From positions 3,864,669 to 3,928,668 of the forward strand of contig NC_081550.1 of the NCBI RefSeq assembly GCF_901000735.1: a stretch of 64,000 nt of DNA, in the 5' to 3' direction. This DNA comes from Corylus avellana. Its lineage: Eukaryota > Streptophyta > Magnoliopsida > Fagales > Betulaceae. Shown piece by piece: positions 24,458 through 35,336 of this stretch. Below the pieces are notes generated by a model, which worked only from the letters and a program-made list of their open reading frames with translations, searched no databases and had not been told where the DNA came from. Each line of letters begins with the position of its first letter. The stretch's first letter is position 1. The translations under genes and the position numbers were made by a program.

Positions 24458-24813
24458 ATTTTTTTTTTTTTTTGATAAGTAATAATGCATTAAGAGCGCA
24501 GAGGGGCGCAACCCTAGTACACAGGAAGTATACAAGAGAGCGACTAAGTAGGGGAGAAAGAAGAAGAGAACATAAAGAGAAAATCAGAAAATTCGATCAC
24601 TAAAGGAGCAAGCCATCCTGCTGTCCATGTGAATAAAGTGTACAAAAAGAAGTGAATAAGATCCTCTAGGTTCCTCGACAAATCCTCAAAACATCTCGCA
24701 TTCCTTTCCTTCCAAAGACACCATAGGAGACACAAGGGAGCCATCTTCCAAACCATAGCACTACTAGTTCTACCTCCCGCCCACCAACTGGCAAACATCT
24801 CCATGACGCTTCT
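24458..24813 (-). mobile_element. 5'-truncated LINE with clean 13-bp target duplication
   Basis: A T-run with gataagtaat at the left and coding remains to the right are flanked by atgcataatgaaa at 24445-24457 and 24814-24826. The minus-strand frame reads SVMEMFASWWAGG, WKMAPLCLLWCLWKERNAR and WTAGW. This is the C-terminal end of LINE ORF2, and the same block appears in the copies at 43190 and 46798. The frame is still open over about 85 codons, so the insertion is fairly young. Confidence 0.88.
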
Positions 24814-24829
24814 ATGCATAATGAAATAT

Positions 24830-25435
24830 TTTGTCCACAAATAGTTCTACCCCCAACTATATTCATCCTATGTAATATCTCTTTGACTTTTGCTTCACAC
24901 ATGTTTCTTAGAACAGGATTGATGGTTTAAGCCACAAATGGTGGCCAAAACATGTGCAGATATTGGGCCTCAACAAGCATTTATACGGCCCAACAAACAG
25001 GTGCAAGTTGTTTCTTATGGCTTGAACAACATTCTACCCCAGCAATTGTCTCCCTAATCAGAATGGCAAGAAAATTCTCATTTTCATATTTACCTTAACC
25101 TTTATTCAAATCCAAAAGAAATGGCCAAGCTTCAGTCATAGCCATGAAATGCACAAGCAATTAATATTGTTCATCAATTCATCCATCAATTACAATACTG
25201 ACTTCCTTCTTCATCCATGTGCTTTTAATGCATTCAACAAGATATTTGCTTTCTCTTTTTGAAGCAAAGTCTCTTCAACATATTGTAATTGGGGCGTATA
25301 TTATTAGATTTTTAGCAGCAAAGAATACGAGTGTATTTATTATATTATAATAAATAATTTTACTATTCTTTAATATTTACTTTAACATTTATTATATTAT
25401 GATGAATTTATTATTATTATAATGAAAATAAATAT
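24830..25435. other. Spacer, nothing recognised
   Basis: AT-rich DNA with attatattataataaa-type repeats near 25330-25430 that abut the hAT transposase relic. No coding signal. Confidence 0.35.
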
Positions 25436-25439
25436 ACGA

Positions 25440-25900
25440 ACGTATGTACTATGTAGTATGGATTTCACACAAGTTCAAGAGGCAAGCCAGCCGCACAGAA
25501 CATCCTGGCATCCTCAGCATCTAAATGTTCCTTAGCCTCCAGGATTGATGCTTTTTCTATGCTCGTGCATTCTTCAACCTTCCTTTTCTTTGGCTCAAAA
25601 ACTCCTGCCTAGATGAACCAATGGCAGATGCCCCAAAGCAGGGCTTGCACCAGGAGATGATGATGGTACACTAAAAGCAGGTGTCAAAGGAACTAGTTCA
25701 AGAGGAAAAAATTCTCTTGAATATCTGAGGTATCATTTTGGAGCATTCTTAAATTCCCAGACCCGGTATTCTTAGCAAGTGAGACATAGTTACAATAGAA
25801 TCTACAATTTCCTCCCCACAAACCCATCTTGTCTATTTTCATAACATACTTCCAAGCTGGGTAATATCATCCTGAGCTGTGTGTGGTACTACCACCAGCA
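25440..25900 (-). pseudogene. Decayed BED zinc-finger / hAT transposase-like fragment
   Basis: On the minus strand, broken frames read PAWKYVMKIDKMG and GGNCRFYCNYV, the start of a BED-type zinc finger. These are followed by a Ser/Pro-rich linker, then EPKKRKVEECTSIEK and EAKEHLDAEDARMFCAAGLP, which match the linker and start of the DUF659/hAT core in plant BED proteins. A stop follows LPLELV. Frameshifts separate the parts and the catalytic region and dimerisation domain are absent. This is a transposase relic rather than a domesticated gene. Confidence 0.65.
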
Positions 25901-27540
25901 GGACTCATATTCCTATAACAGTAGGTGCAAGTTAATCCATTGACAACCATCCACAGCATAAAGATTTTCACAAACACCCACAAGAAAAAATTGGAAACTT
26001 TCTTGTTTTTTTTTTTGATAGGTAGAAACAATTGGAAACATAATACTTTGAGGTTCTGAAATTGCCTTTGGATGCACAAAATTGGAATTGAACTGGAATT
26101 CTAATTTGTGGAACTAAAACTCAATAAATTCAGAACTCCACAGAGTGATATTCACGTTGTTCGATTGTTCCCAGAATCACTGCTTCGGAATTCTAAATCT
26201 TCCGTGTGAAATTTTGGATTCTCAAAGAAAAAAAAAAAGGTATAGAATTTGACTTAATTTTCAAAAAAAAATCTAAAAAACAGAGCTGCTGCTGGTTTGC
26301 TCTGCCAAACTTTTTCAGCATACCCGAGTGTTGTATTTAAAACATAGGTGTGCTGGCTAAGTCACCTTGCACAGCATGCAACATAAAGGCATTTTTTTAT
26401 AGGTCTCGAGTTTTTATTGAAACACGTATTCAACAGTTTTTTTTTCTTTTCAAACAAACGATATTCTCTTCTCTGCTGCTTCAATTTTATTGCAACCCAT
26501 ATTGTATCGATCTTTTCTTATTAATACGAACCAAACATTTAAGAAACATTACAACAATACAAAACACAGAGACCCTTCAAGGGAATTAACGAATATTAAA
26601 CAAAAATGGAGCTGCCCAAAAATTCTAGCAACCAAAATTATGAAAAATAAATTAATACAGAAAGAAAATTTTGAATACCTTCGGGAATAACGTGGGCTTT
26701 GTTGGGATTCCTTAGAAATTCTTGTACTTGATTCAAAAGAGGACTCTTCTTCTTCTCTTGAAATGTTCGAGTCAAGCAGAAACAGAGGTTTAAGGAGTTT
26801 TGATCACCCAGCTTTCATATTCCACCTGTCTTTAAAGACATCTCCATCGACCAATCAAACAACACCTAGAAAGAACTTTGATTATTCCTCGCCCACCAAG
26901 CTCTCTCTCATGGGTCGGTGGCCACTCAGCCATCGGCCGTGAAAGAACTTTTTTTTATTTATTTATGAAAAAATATTCTTCAAAATGAGAGTCCTTTCCA
27001 GCCGCCCAACTGCATTCGAAACCCTAACCTGGGCCTCCTGTGTCTATACTATACGGAGTTTCTCTTCGCCCTAAAAAAATGTCCAAAACATAACCTAACG
27101 GCAAATTAGTCTTACACTGGCCGCTTCCACCAACAATTTCCGAGTATTTGTCCGAAGCTCCAAGACTTCTGAGTATTTTTTTTCCCCACTTGGCCATTTC
27201 ACCGGCCGCTTCCACTGATGTTAAAGAAAGCATCGCATTACCTCCGGTCCCTCCCCGTCCGTTTCGTTGTCCCCATTTAACCGCTTTAATTAGTTTTGTC
27301 CACTCATAGGCCTATAATCATATCTTTTCTTTTTTCTTTTTTTTTTTTAATTTAATGAAGACAGTTTATTATTTTGTTATTTTCTTTTTTCTTTCCTCTT
27401 TTTCAAAGTTGTTTGGAAGTATTTGAGAAGGCATTAGGGTAAAAGGTGAATGAGGATAAAACCAATGTCTCAATGGAGTGAAAATGTTTTTTTTTAATCT
27501 TTTGCGAAGTTATTGCAATAGACATGAATAGTTCTATGCT
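25901..27540. other. Spacer with small retro-insert
   Basis: Contains a 30-bp T-run plus gataggtag between two aattggaaac copies (25988-25997 and 26030-26039). A protein-like stretch at 26692-26790 on the minus strand lacks a start and recognisable homology. No supported gene. T/C-rich runs at 27320-27400. Confidence 0.35.
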
Positions 27541-27780
27541 TAGGGCCAATTTGAAATTGCATTTGAGTGACCTAAAAATACTTTTAACACTTAAAAAGTC
27601 TGTTTAAAAAAAAAAGTATTCGTTTGATAAAAAAATTATAAACTCTTTTAAAGGTCCAAAAAGCCTAAAAATAACTAAAAAAACACTTTGGACAAAAAAC
27701 TTAAAAATGAAGCTTTTACCCAAAAGCTCTTTTTGACTTAAAAGCTCTATTTATTAAACGCAATCCCAAACAAGCTCTTA
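27541..27780. mobile_element. MITE-like element with terminal inverted repeats
   Basis: The start (tagggccaatttgaaattgca) and the complement of the end (taagagcttgtttgggattgcg) pair as imperfect inverted repeats. The interior is built of aaaaagcctaaaaataac- and gcttttaccc-type A/T repeats. A relic of the same family is at 22376-22435. Confidence 0.5.
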
Positions 27781-27827
27781 ATCTAGTTTAAAGGGTAAAC
27801 AAGCTCTTAATCTAGTTTAAAGGGTAA
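27771..27827. repeat. 29-bp tandem duplication at a MITE end
   Basis: The unit starting caagctcttaatctagttta occurs twice in a row (27771-27799 and 27800-27827). It lies about 115 bp downstream of the stop codon of the glycosyltransferase. Confidence 0.9.
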
Positions 27828-27940
27828 TTAGGTATGAAAAAAGTTCCTTGTCCTCGTCTAAAATAGGGTGTAAAAGAATATGAGCAATATGTGTACCGTT
27901 GATTACAGAAATGTTACTAGTATTAAACTGATAACAGATG

Positions 27941-30900
27941 CTACGACCTTTGACAAACAACAGCCCTACACGATGAGTCACTGTCCAGAATCCACAAACC
28001 CAACTCTTGAAGCCGCATCTGAATTGAATTAACACCTAATCCAGTAGACCAAAAAACCATCTTCTTTCCATCCCCTAAAGAAGATTGAGTAACATTATTG
28101 GTACCAATCTTCATGCCAAACCTTGTCTCATCAAACCTCTTAATCCTCCCACCTTTCTGTTCCAATAACTTAGCCGCTATATACACAAAACTAACACCAT
28201 CACTGGATGATGAACCTTTACTCACCGCTGCCACAACCTTGGAAAATAAATCATCATCCCAGAATTTCTCAGCAGAAGATGTGCTTCTGGCATAGAAAAG
28301 TTCCAAGCCTTTCCCAACATAGAAATCGTAGGAGGGATCAATGAACTCAAGAAACATGTCGCCACTTGTAAAAAGCATGTTCCCGTCCACCATCCAAGAA
28401 TTAAACCTATATTCCAAACACTTTCTGATTATGTAGGCTTTCACAGAAATCTCCTTGATCAGCTCTGAGTTGAAATTTTGAGAAGTCATCCCTTTATAAG
28501 CTCTGACATTATTGAAAATTTTGTCTGCATTAATCACTGGATGCCCCCTTCTTGAGAGATCAAGTAGGAAGTTGGATTCAGGGCCTAGAAATATGTAGTT
28601 CCAGATATTTAGTCTCTCAAAGTGACATAGCAAGTTCCTTGTGACCGACTCTGCTACTCCAAAGAGACTTACAAAAATAACGGTCTCCTGTTTCTGCACG
28701 GCATAAAGAACAGAGCCAAGTTCATCAACGTTCCTTACAACTCGTCCAGGAAGTACATCTCTGAAGCAGAAATCATACCATTTAAGATTATTCAAGGACT
28801 GCATTTCCAAAAGACTGAAATCAAGGGTACTTTCATCCAATAATTGAGAATCAGGCCCAGCTGTTTTCCCATAGTTAACACCAGCATCCCTGTGAGAGAC
28901 ACTCAATGCTCTCTCATGTAAAAAATTGGTATAGATATTAAAATAACCACGGGAATGAATAAATTTAATGAACCACGGAGTCCATATTCTCTCTCCCATC
29001 TTCTTGTACCATCCAGTTGTCACCTGCGATTTTAGAATTTAATTGAGACAATAAGTCAGTACCATAAACATTGGACAAAAGCTAAAAACTGACAATATGA
29101 GAGAAGAATAAATCTAATTACCATCCCATCAAGAAATGGCTTGATTCCCTTGGCCTTGTGTTTATCATACCATAACCTGAACTCTTTCCAAGGTTTTGGA
29201 AAGAGAAGCTGACCCCAAGTGCCAACTAACTGGTATAAGAAAAGTCGTGTTCTGCTATCCAATTGCATTTTGTTTCCATGTTTACCTGTGGTCAGCAAAC
29301 AATTAAATCAGAGAAAATCAATATGGGATTGAATTCAAAAAACCACAAGTTGGGCCTAAACGTAAGAAAGCGGGGGGAACATACATATAAGAATGATTAA
29401 TTAGATAAGAAAAGTCAATCACTGAAAGTAACATAAGGCCAATCAAACTGGTAATGAGTGGCACATATTGCAATAGGCGAGTCATACATGGAGTTTCTTG
29501 AAGAGATTTTCAATCATTCTCCACCGAAAAAAAAAATCAAACAGTGAAAACCCACAACTTTCATGGGAAAGAACAGCAGAAGAATTTGGTTTATAGTTTA
29601 GTATAAAAATTCACTTCAACAATCAGAATATTTGGGCTTGACATTTTAGTACTTGTTATTTTTTTTTTTTTGAATCAAGTACTGATTATTAGATGGGAAT
29701 GAATGACGTTTGTAGGTGGGGGAAAAATTACTAAAAAAAAAATAAAAAATAAAACAAATAATTTCTTGTTTAGCATGGATTTTAAAATGATCATCACTAG
29801 GCAATTTAGCACAAAGATGTCACTAGGTAGTCCTAACGCCCAGCAAATGCCTCATAAGACTACACGAGGTAGCATTACAATACCGCTATCAACAGAGTTC
29901 CTCAAGTTTTGCCAATAAAACTAAATTCGAAGCACCATCTACAGACTGTAGTGTCTTTTGACATGTTTTAAGATATTCTACAATGTTCTGAATCAATCAA
30001 GCAAATGAAGCTACCTAACCAGGAACATAAATCCTCCCCCAACACTGAAATCTACCCAAAAAAAACTGTTTTGAGTAAGAACCTACAATTGAAATCTTCT
30101 TGTGTCTCTTCCTGAGAATCTTTTCTTTTTTAAGGAAACGAAATTACATGTCTTCATCAATAAAACTACATAAACAAACCTACAAAACAGTCTTTTTCTT
30201 CTCTCTCAACTTTTTGGTAATAGCAATCAGTTTCCAATATGTGGGTAGCTCACAGATTCATCAATTTCCAATATGTCCGAGAAAAATGCACATTCTGATC
30301 TCTATAGATCTCTGTCTCCAAACAAGAAATATCCAATCCAAAACTCTTAGAATTCTAAGCTACCACACCAAATTCCCAGTTTCAAAAAACGAGTGCCAGG
30401 ACTGAGAGCTAGAAAAAAATGATACCTGGGACGAACCTTGGTCGCTGCAGCGAAGCCCCGTAGATGGAGGGACTGAAATTCGAAGCGTTGTAATAGAAAT
30501 TCAGGATCAAACTCCGAAGAAACTTGTAATATAACGGCGAGACCTCCAAATCGTCCTCGACCACGAAGGCGAACTCGTCGTCGGAGCTGGGCCACCAGGC
30601 CTCCAACCACTGCGCCTGCAGCCCCGCATTCCCGGTCCGATAGTGCACGAGCTTTTCCCCGAAGCTCCACTCGAACCCATCGACGAAGCCCAGGATCCGA
30701 TGCGCACCGTCCAGTGCGAGGGAGTCGTTGTTATCGGGAGCAAAATGGTCGATGTAGATGTGGAGATGGACGCGGTCGGAAAGGTAGTCAGCGGCGGCGA
30801 GGGAGCGGAGGCAGCGGGAGAGCGAGTCCAGGCGATTGAAGGTGAGGACTTTGATAATGAGAGTGAAATTTGAGGAATTGGGGGTGCGAGAGTTAGTGTT

Positions 30901-31047
30901 AGGACTAGGGTTTTGAAGGGAATGGAAGAAATTAGGGTTAGGGTTAGGGTTAGGAGAGGAGAAGTAGGAGTGGAAGAAGAAGAAGAAGAAGAGAGCAGAG
31001 AGGGAAAGGATGAGGAGTGGGAAGAACTGTCTTTTGGGACCCATCAT
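27941..31047 (-). CDS. Type II membrane glycosyltransferase (At5g12260-like)
   Basis: Predicted Golgi-type glycosyltransferase with a GT-A fold; the donor and acceptor are unknown. Three exons (30426-31047, 29122-29285, 27941-29023) join in frame to about 622 residues. Residues 8-28 are a hydrophobic membrane anchor, followed by an Asn/Pro/Ser-rich stem. The catalytic part starts FTLIIKVLTFNRLDSLSRC (about 61-79), has HIYIDHF (about 96-102), and carries a DxD-like acidic motif in FVVEDDLEVSPLYYKF (about 151-166). The second exon contributes KMQLDSRTRLFLYQLVGTWG. The long last exon contains SRRGHPVINADKIFNN and ends with LQELGLWILDSDSSCRAVVC. Similarity to the plant At5g12260 type and to GnT-I-like folds is from memory. 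The ATG is doubled (31047 and 31044), and either could be used. Exon 1 holds a short TTAGGG run on the plus strand that encodes the Asn-Pro repeat. Confidence 0.85.
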
Positions 31048-31249
31048 TGTTTGTTAGGGTTGGAGAGGTACTGACAGTGCTCTTGGTGTCTCAGGTGGAG
31101 AAGAAGACTTGGGGGAGGTGATGCAGAAGATCTATGAGTAGAAGAAGAGTGAGCTTCCCCGATCCCAAATTTTGGACATGGGTTCATGTGTATAATTGTA
31201 AAGTAAATCACCGATTTTAAAAGTAGTATCAATTTTTAAGATAATAAAA

Positions 31250-31628
31250 ATAAGAAAAGTGTTATATATCTCAAAAAAAAAAAAAAAATTATAAGTTAAT
31301 TTTTAAATAATGTGTTACAATCTCATGAAATTTATTATTTTGAGAAATATGTCACCAACTCAATTCACCGGCTATAAGAAGCCAAATCGCCCTCAAATAT
31401 GGTTTTAGGGGTGGTTTCTCAAAGAAGTAGGGGCGGTCGGACTATCAGCTACAAGGATGGTCGAAACCATCAAAACCACCCTAGTTTGTTTTTTTGTTTT
31501 TTTGTTTTAATTTTATTTATATATGAATAATACGTGTCATTATATAATTGGATTTGATGCAATGCATTAATGAAATTTGTCAAGATTTTGAACGGAAGAA
31601 TTTTTTTTTTTTTTTTTTTTTTTTTGGA
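31250..31628. other. Spacer with poly-T tracts
   Basis: AT-rich spacer upstream of the glycosyltransferase. It ends with a 28-nt T-run at 31599-31625 preceded by tgaacggaag, the same motif that flanks the SINE at 31644-31753. Confidence 0.5.
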
Positions 31629-31643
31629 AAATGAACGGAAGTT

Positions 31644-31753
31644 TTTTTTTTTTTTTTTTGACATGTCCGCACAAGATGGGAGAATTAGATTCAAACTAGT
31701 GACATCTGCTTCATTAGGGGTGGTCCCAGCCAATTAAGCTACCTCTTGAAGAC
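31644..31753 (-). mobile_element. tRNA-derived SINE with 15-bp target duplication
   Basis: The insert is flanked by aaatgaacggaagtt at 31629-31643 and 31754-31768. On the minus strand it contains a pol III A-box-like segment (gaggtagcttaattggctg) and, downstream, the B-box position where the 39174-39272 copy reads GTTCGAATC. It ends in an A-tail (the T-run at 31644-31660 on the plus strand). The two copies are clearly one family. Confidence 0.8.
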
Positions 31754-31769
31754 AAATGAACGGAAGTTA

Positions 31770-32650
31770 ATAGTATAGACTTAGTTATTGTTTTTTTTTT
31801 AAATGGTAAAGAGCACTTATAATATTTTTATACCACATTAAGCTTGTGGCAAGTTAGTGTAATCACTCAACTCAAAAAATAAAAAAGTAGTGTAATCATT
31901 AACATATGGTTAGGTGTTTTTTAGTTTATGACAAACTCAAATTTAACATCCAAAAATACTTCTTGAATCAGATAAAACTCCCCTCCCCCCTCCACTTTTA
32001 ATTTAAGCTAATTTGATGAATCATGGCGGAAAGTTTAATAAATAAATTTTTGTGAAAAAAGTTAAGCATTAGAGAATAAAAATAACAATAAAAATAAATG
32101 ATCTCCATTGCAAGAAAATGACAATAAGATAGACAACTAAAGGGTGTGAAAGACAGTTGGTCTCACGCGCCGCCCAGCACGCATAGATTACAAGCGCTGA
32201 CACTATTTTCTGCTTCTTATGACGGATTTTTAGAGCTCCTCTACCTTCTCCTCTGTATCTTTATAGCCGGAGCCTCTTCTTTCCATGGAGAATTCAAAAT
32301 GCAAATGCAATATCCACTAAGCATTCACTATTGGGCACCTTCTTCACATGACATTGCGGTGACGCTCCTCTATGATAGTTATAGTTAAGTTATTATCAGT
32401 GTTATCCTTCCTATTATGACTACAAAGTTCACTTGTCGTCATAATATGTGTTTTTCTAGATAGCTCAACTACTAAATTGCCTAAAAAATTGTCATTTCCA
32501 ACCGTTCCGTTTGGCTGTGTGCCAATAAATGTTAGAATGTTCTTATGTCTCATTTTACAGTGTGATGTTTGTATTGGGTTCTTATTAGAATGTTCCACCC
32601 ACTTCTTTTGTACTTTATTTTCTTTTATTAATACAAATTTTCATTAAAAT
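31770..32650. other. Spacer, nothing recognised
   Basis: AT-rich with T-runs and short open frames (32146-32388, 32344-32598) that have no family features. No RNA gene seen. Confidence 0.35.
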
Positions 32651-32654
32651 TTAG

Positions 32655-34105
32655 GCTTCGATTACTTCGACTTAAAATAGTTTTTATTGAAAAATATTTT
32701 TAGAGAAGTCATTTTCTTAAAAAATATTTTATGTCGAAAACATTTTATGTCGTTTACCGTGCACATGGAAAATAATTTTTTTTAAATTTTTTTTTTTCCA
32801 ATAAGGTCCTTATCGGGACCTACCTGGGACCCCCCAAGACCTAACCGGGACCCGTCCAAAACTTGTTCGAGACCTCGTCGAGACTCGCCCAGGACTTCAT
32901 CGGAACCCGTCCAGGACCCCTCTAGGACTTGTCCGGGACTTGCCCAGGACCCGCCTGGGACTTGACCGAGACCCGCCCGAGACCCCATGCGCACAGAAAA
33001 CGCCGAAAAATATTTTCCCTCAGGACCTGTTCGGGTCTCAGTCAAGTCCCCGTCAAGTCCTGAGCAGATCCCGGGCAAGTCCCGATAAGGTCGTTGTCGA
33101 GTTTCGGGCAGGTCTCGGTAAGGTCGCGGTCGAGTCTCGGGCGGGTCCCGAGCAGGTCCGGTCAAGTCCCTGGCGAGTCCCGATCAAGTCCCAGTCAAGT
33201 CTTGTGCAAGTCCCGGGCAGATCTCGGTCAAGTCCCAGGCGGGGTCCCGATCAAGTCCTGGGCAAGTCCCTATGGGGTCCTGTGCAGGTCCCGGTCAAGT
33301 CCCGGGTGGGTCTCGGTTATGTCCCGGTCAATTCTCGGGCAGGTTCCGGTCTAGTCCCGGATGGGTCCCGGGCAAGTCTCGGGCGAGTCCCGATCAAGTA
33401 CCGTGTGGGTCCCGGGCAAGTCCCGATTAAGTACCGGGTGGGTCTCAGGCGAGTCCTGGCCTAATCCATGGCGGGTCCCGGTCAAGTCCTAGGCAGGTCT
33501 CGAGTTGGCCCCGGCGGAGTGCCGAGCAAGTCCGGGCGAGGTCTTGGGCAAGTCCCGAGCGGGTCTCGATTATGTGCCAGTCAAGTCCTGGGCAAGTCCG
33601 GCGAGTTCTAGTCAAGTCTCGGGCAAGTCTTGTGCGGGTCCCGAGTAGGTCTCGGTGGTGTCCTGGTCTGGTCCTAGTTAAGTCTCGGGCACCGGACGGG
33701 TCTCGATCAAGTCCCGGGTGGGCCCCAGGGAGGTCCAGTCCAGTCCTGAGCGGGTCTAGACAGGGTCCTAGGCAAGTCTCGGGTTGGTCCTGGTCGGATC
33801 TTGGGCAGGTCTTGGGCAAGTTCGGGTGGGTCCCGTTCAAGTCCGATCAGGTCCTGACGGGGTCCAGAGCTAGTCCTAGGAGAGTCTCGGTCAAGTCCTG
33901 AGTGGGTCCCGGGCAAGTCCCGGCAAGGTCCTGGGCTGGTCTTGACAAGGTCTGTTGATTTGAGAATGAGATGTTTAAAGTCGGAAAATGGTTTACAGTT
34001 TTAAAAACCGTAAACCATTTTCCAAAAATTAAATATGAATTTTCGGTTAAAAGAAAAATATTTTCCGTTGACCACTATTTTATGTCGAAGTAAATACCAT
34101 AAAAT
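32655..34105. mobile_element. Foldback element carrying inverted arrays of an 11-bp GC-rich minisatellite
   Basis: The outer ends pair: the left has attacttcgacttaaaatag then gaaaaatattttt, and the complement of the right has atttacttcgacataaaatag then ggaaaatattttt. Inside, about 33010-33955 is an array of an 11-bp unit, consensus GTCCCGGGCAA, of about 85 units by length. About 32805-32990 is the same unit in reverse orientation (TTGCCCGGGAC), about 17 units. A short AT-rich spacer around 32990-33015 (catgcgcacagaaaacgcc, then aaaaatattttccc) resembles the inner edge of the terminal repeat. Long stop-free frames on both strands come from the repeat and are not genes. Confidence 0.8.
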
Positions 34106-34198
34106 ACGGAAATCATTTTGAAAAAACCATTTAGTTTATTTATTTTTCTGTGACTGTTACACAATTATAGAGGTTTTATATTGGAGAGGTGCTGCTAT

Positions 34199-35201
34199 AC
34201 GGTCATAGCATAAAACATGAGTTTTCTGCCTTCCATTCAAATGCTGCCACCTCACCAATTGCATCTTAAGAAAATAAGAACAAAAACACAGGATTAACTC
34301 CCATCATCCACAAAACCCCTCATTTTTTCCCTCTCCCCCTCTCTCCGACGGCAGCAGAGACTTTGCCGGTGCCCAGCCAGAGTTGCCGGAGATTACGCCA
34401 AAGCTCAGCCCAGACCTCTCTAGTGCTCCCTCTCTCTCTCACACACGCAGAGAAAAAAAACTGCCTAGTGTTCTCTCTCTCACACACACATGCAGCAGTA
34501 GAGAAAAAAATTTCTCTGCTGCGCAGTGCTCTCTCTCTTTCTCTCTCTCTCTCTCTCACACATTAGAAATGGCGATGTGCTGTGCTTGCAGAAGATTACA
34601 TGGGTTTTGAACTGCCGCAGTATACTTGATAAAGAGACTACCTATTTATTTATTTATTATTTTTTTTTTCATTTTCCTGGTTTTTGGGGAGGGGAAAAGT
34701 GGCCAGGAAATGTATAGAGAGAGAGAGAGCAGTTGATCTGGGTTTTGCAACCAAATTGAAACTTGATCTGGGTTTTACAACCCGAGATTGAAACACAAAA
34801 TTTCACACAATTTTTTAAAACTAGATTTCAATTATCTGATCTGACTTTTCAGTGACTCATAAATTTTTTTGGTTATTTGCTGCCGCCGGTGAGAATGAGA
34901 GAGAGAGAAGGAGCACCAGAAATCAAGAGGCGAACCGGCATACCAAATGTCGCCGGAGAAAGAGAGAGAGAGAGCACCGGAGAGCAAGAGGCGACCAGCA
35001 CGCTGGTTTGGCCCGAGACCCGCTTGGGTCTGCTGACCCACAGCGGGTCTCAGGCTGGAAGTCTCTCATTTCTCTCTCTCCATTGAAGCTCAAAATCTAG
35101 TGTTTTTGTTGTAGACAATTTTTGTGCAATTTTTATACTTTAGCTGAAGTGTCCTTCTTCTATTGGAGGGCAGAAAACATGAATTTTCTGCCATGACCGA
35201 A
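34199..35201. mobile_element. About 1-kb element with 45-bp terminal inverted repeats
   Basis: The left end, cggtcatagcataaaacatg then agttttctgccttccat, pairs with the complement of the right end, cggtcatggcagaaaattca then tgttttctgccctccaat. The interior is rich in (CT)n (34535-34556) and (GA)n (34713-34728, 34900-34970). It has a partial direct repeat around caagaggcgaacc/caagaggcgacc. No transposase seen. Superfamily unresolved (MULE-like is one option). Confidence 0.6.
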
Positions 35202-35336
35202 TAGAATATATTCTCTTTATATTGTTTGTTATTGTGATTAGTTGACTTTACCGCAAATAGTTGTATTACAATTATTTATTTTATATTAAGCATTCTTTAA
35301 TATCATATTCTACAATAACTTGAAAATTATGCATTA

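Noticed and set aside
26692..26790. Possible coding exon on the minus strand (Ser/Glu-rich)
   Set aside because: No start codon, no partner exon and no recognisable domain. It may be leader sequence or chance.
30930..30960. TTAGGG-type repeat, possible interstitial telomere DNA
   Set aside because: Only about four units, not the plant TTTAGGG form. It lies inside glycosyltransferase exon 1, where it encodes an Asn-Pro repeat.
31644..31753. A tRNA gene (A-box and B-box present)
   Set aside because: The sequence has a poly-A tail and a 15-bp target duplication, and no tRNA cloverleaf is preserved. It is a SINE.
32782..33916. Long open frames on both strands rich in Arg-Ser-Pro-Gly-Val
   Set aside because: They are produced by the 11-bp GC-rich minisatellite, which lacks stop codons in all frames. 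They overlap each other on both strands and have no start context or domain.
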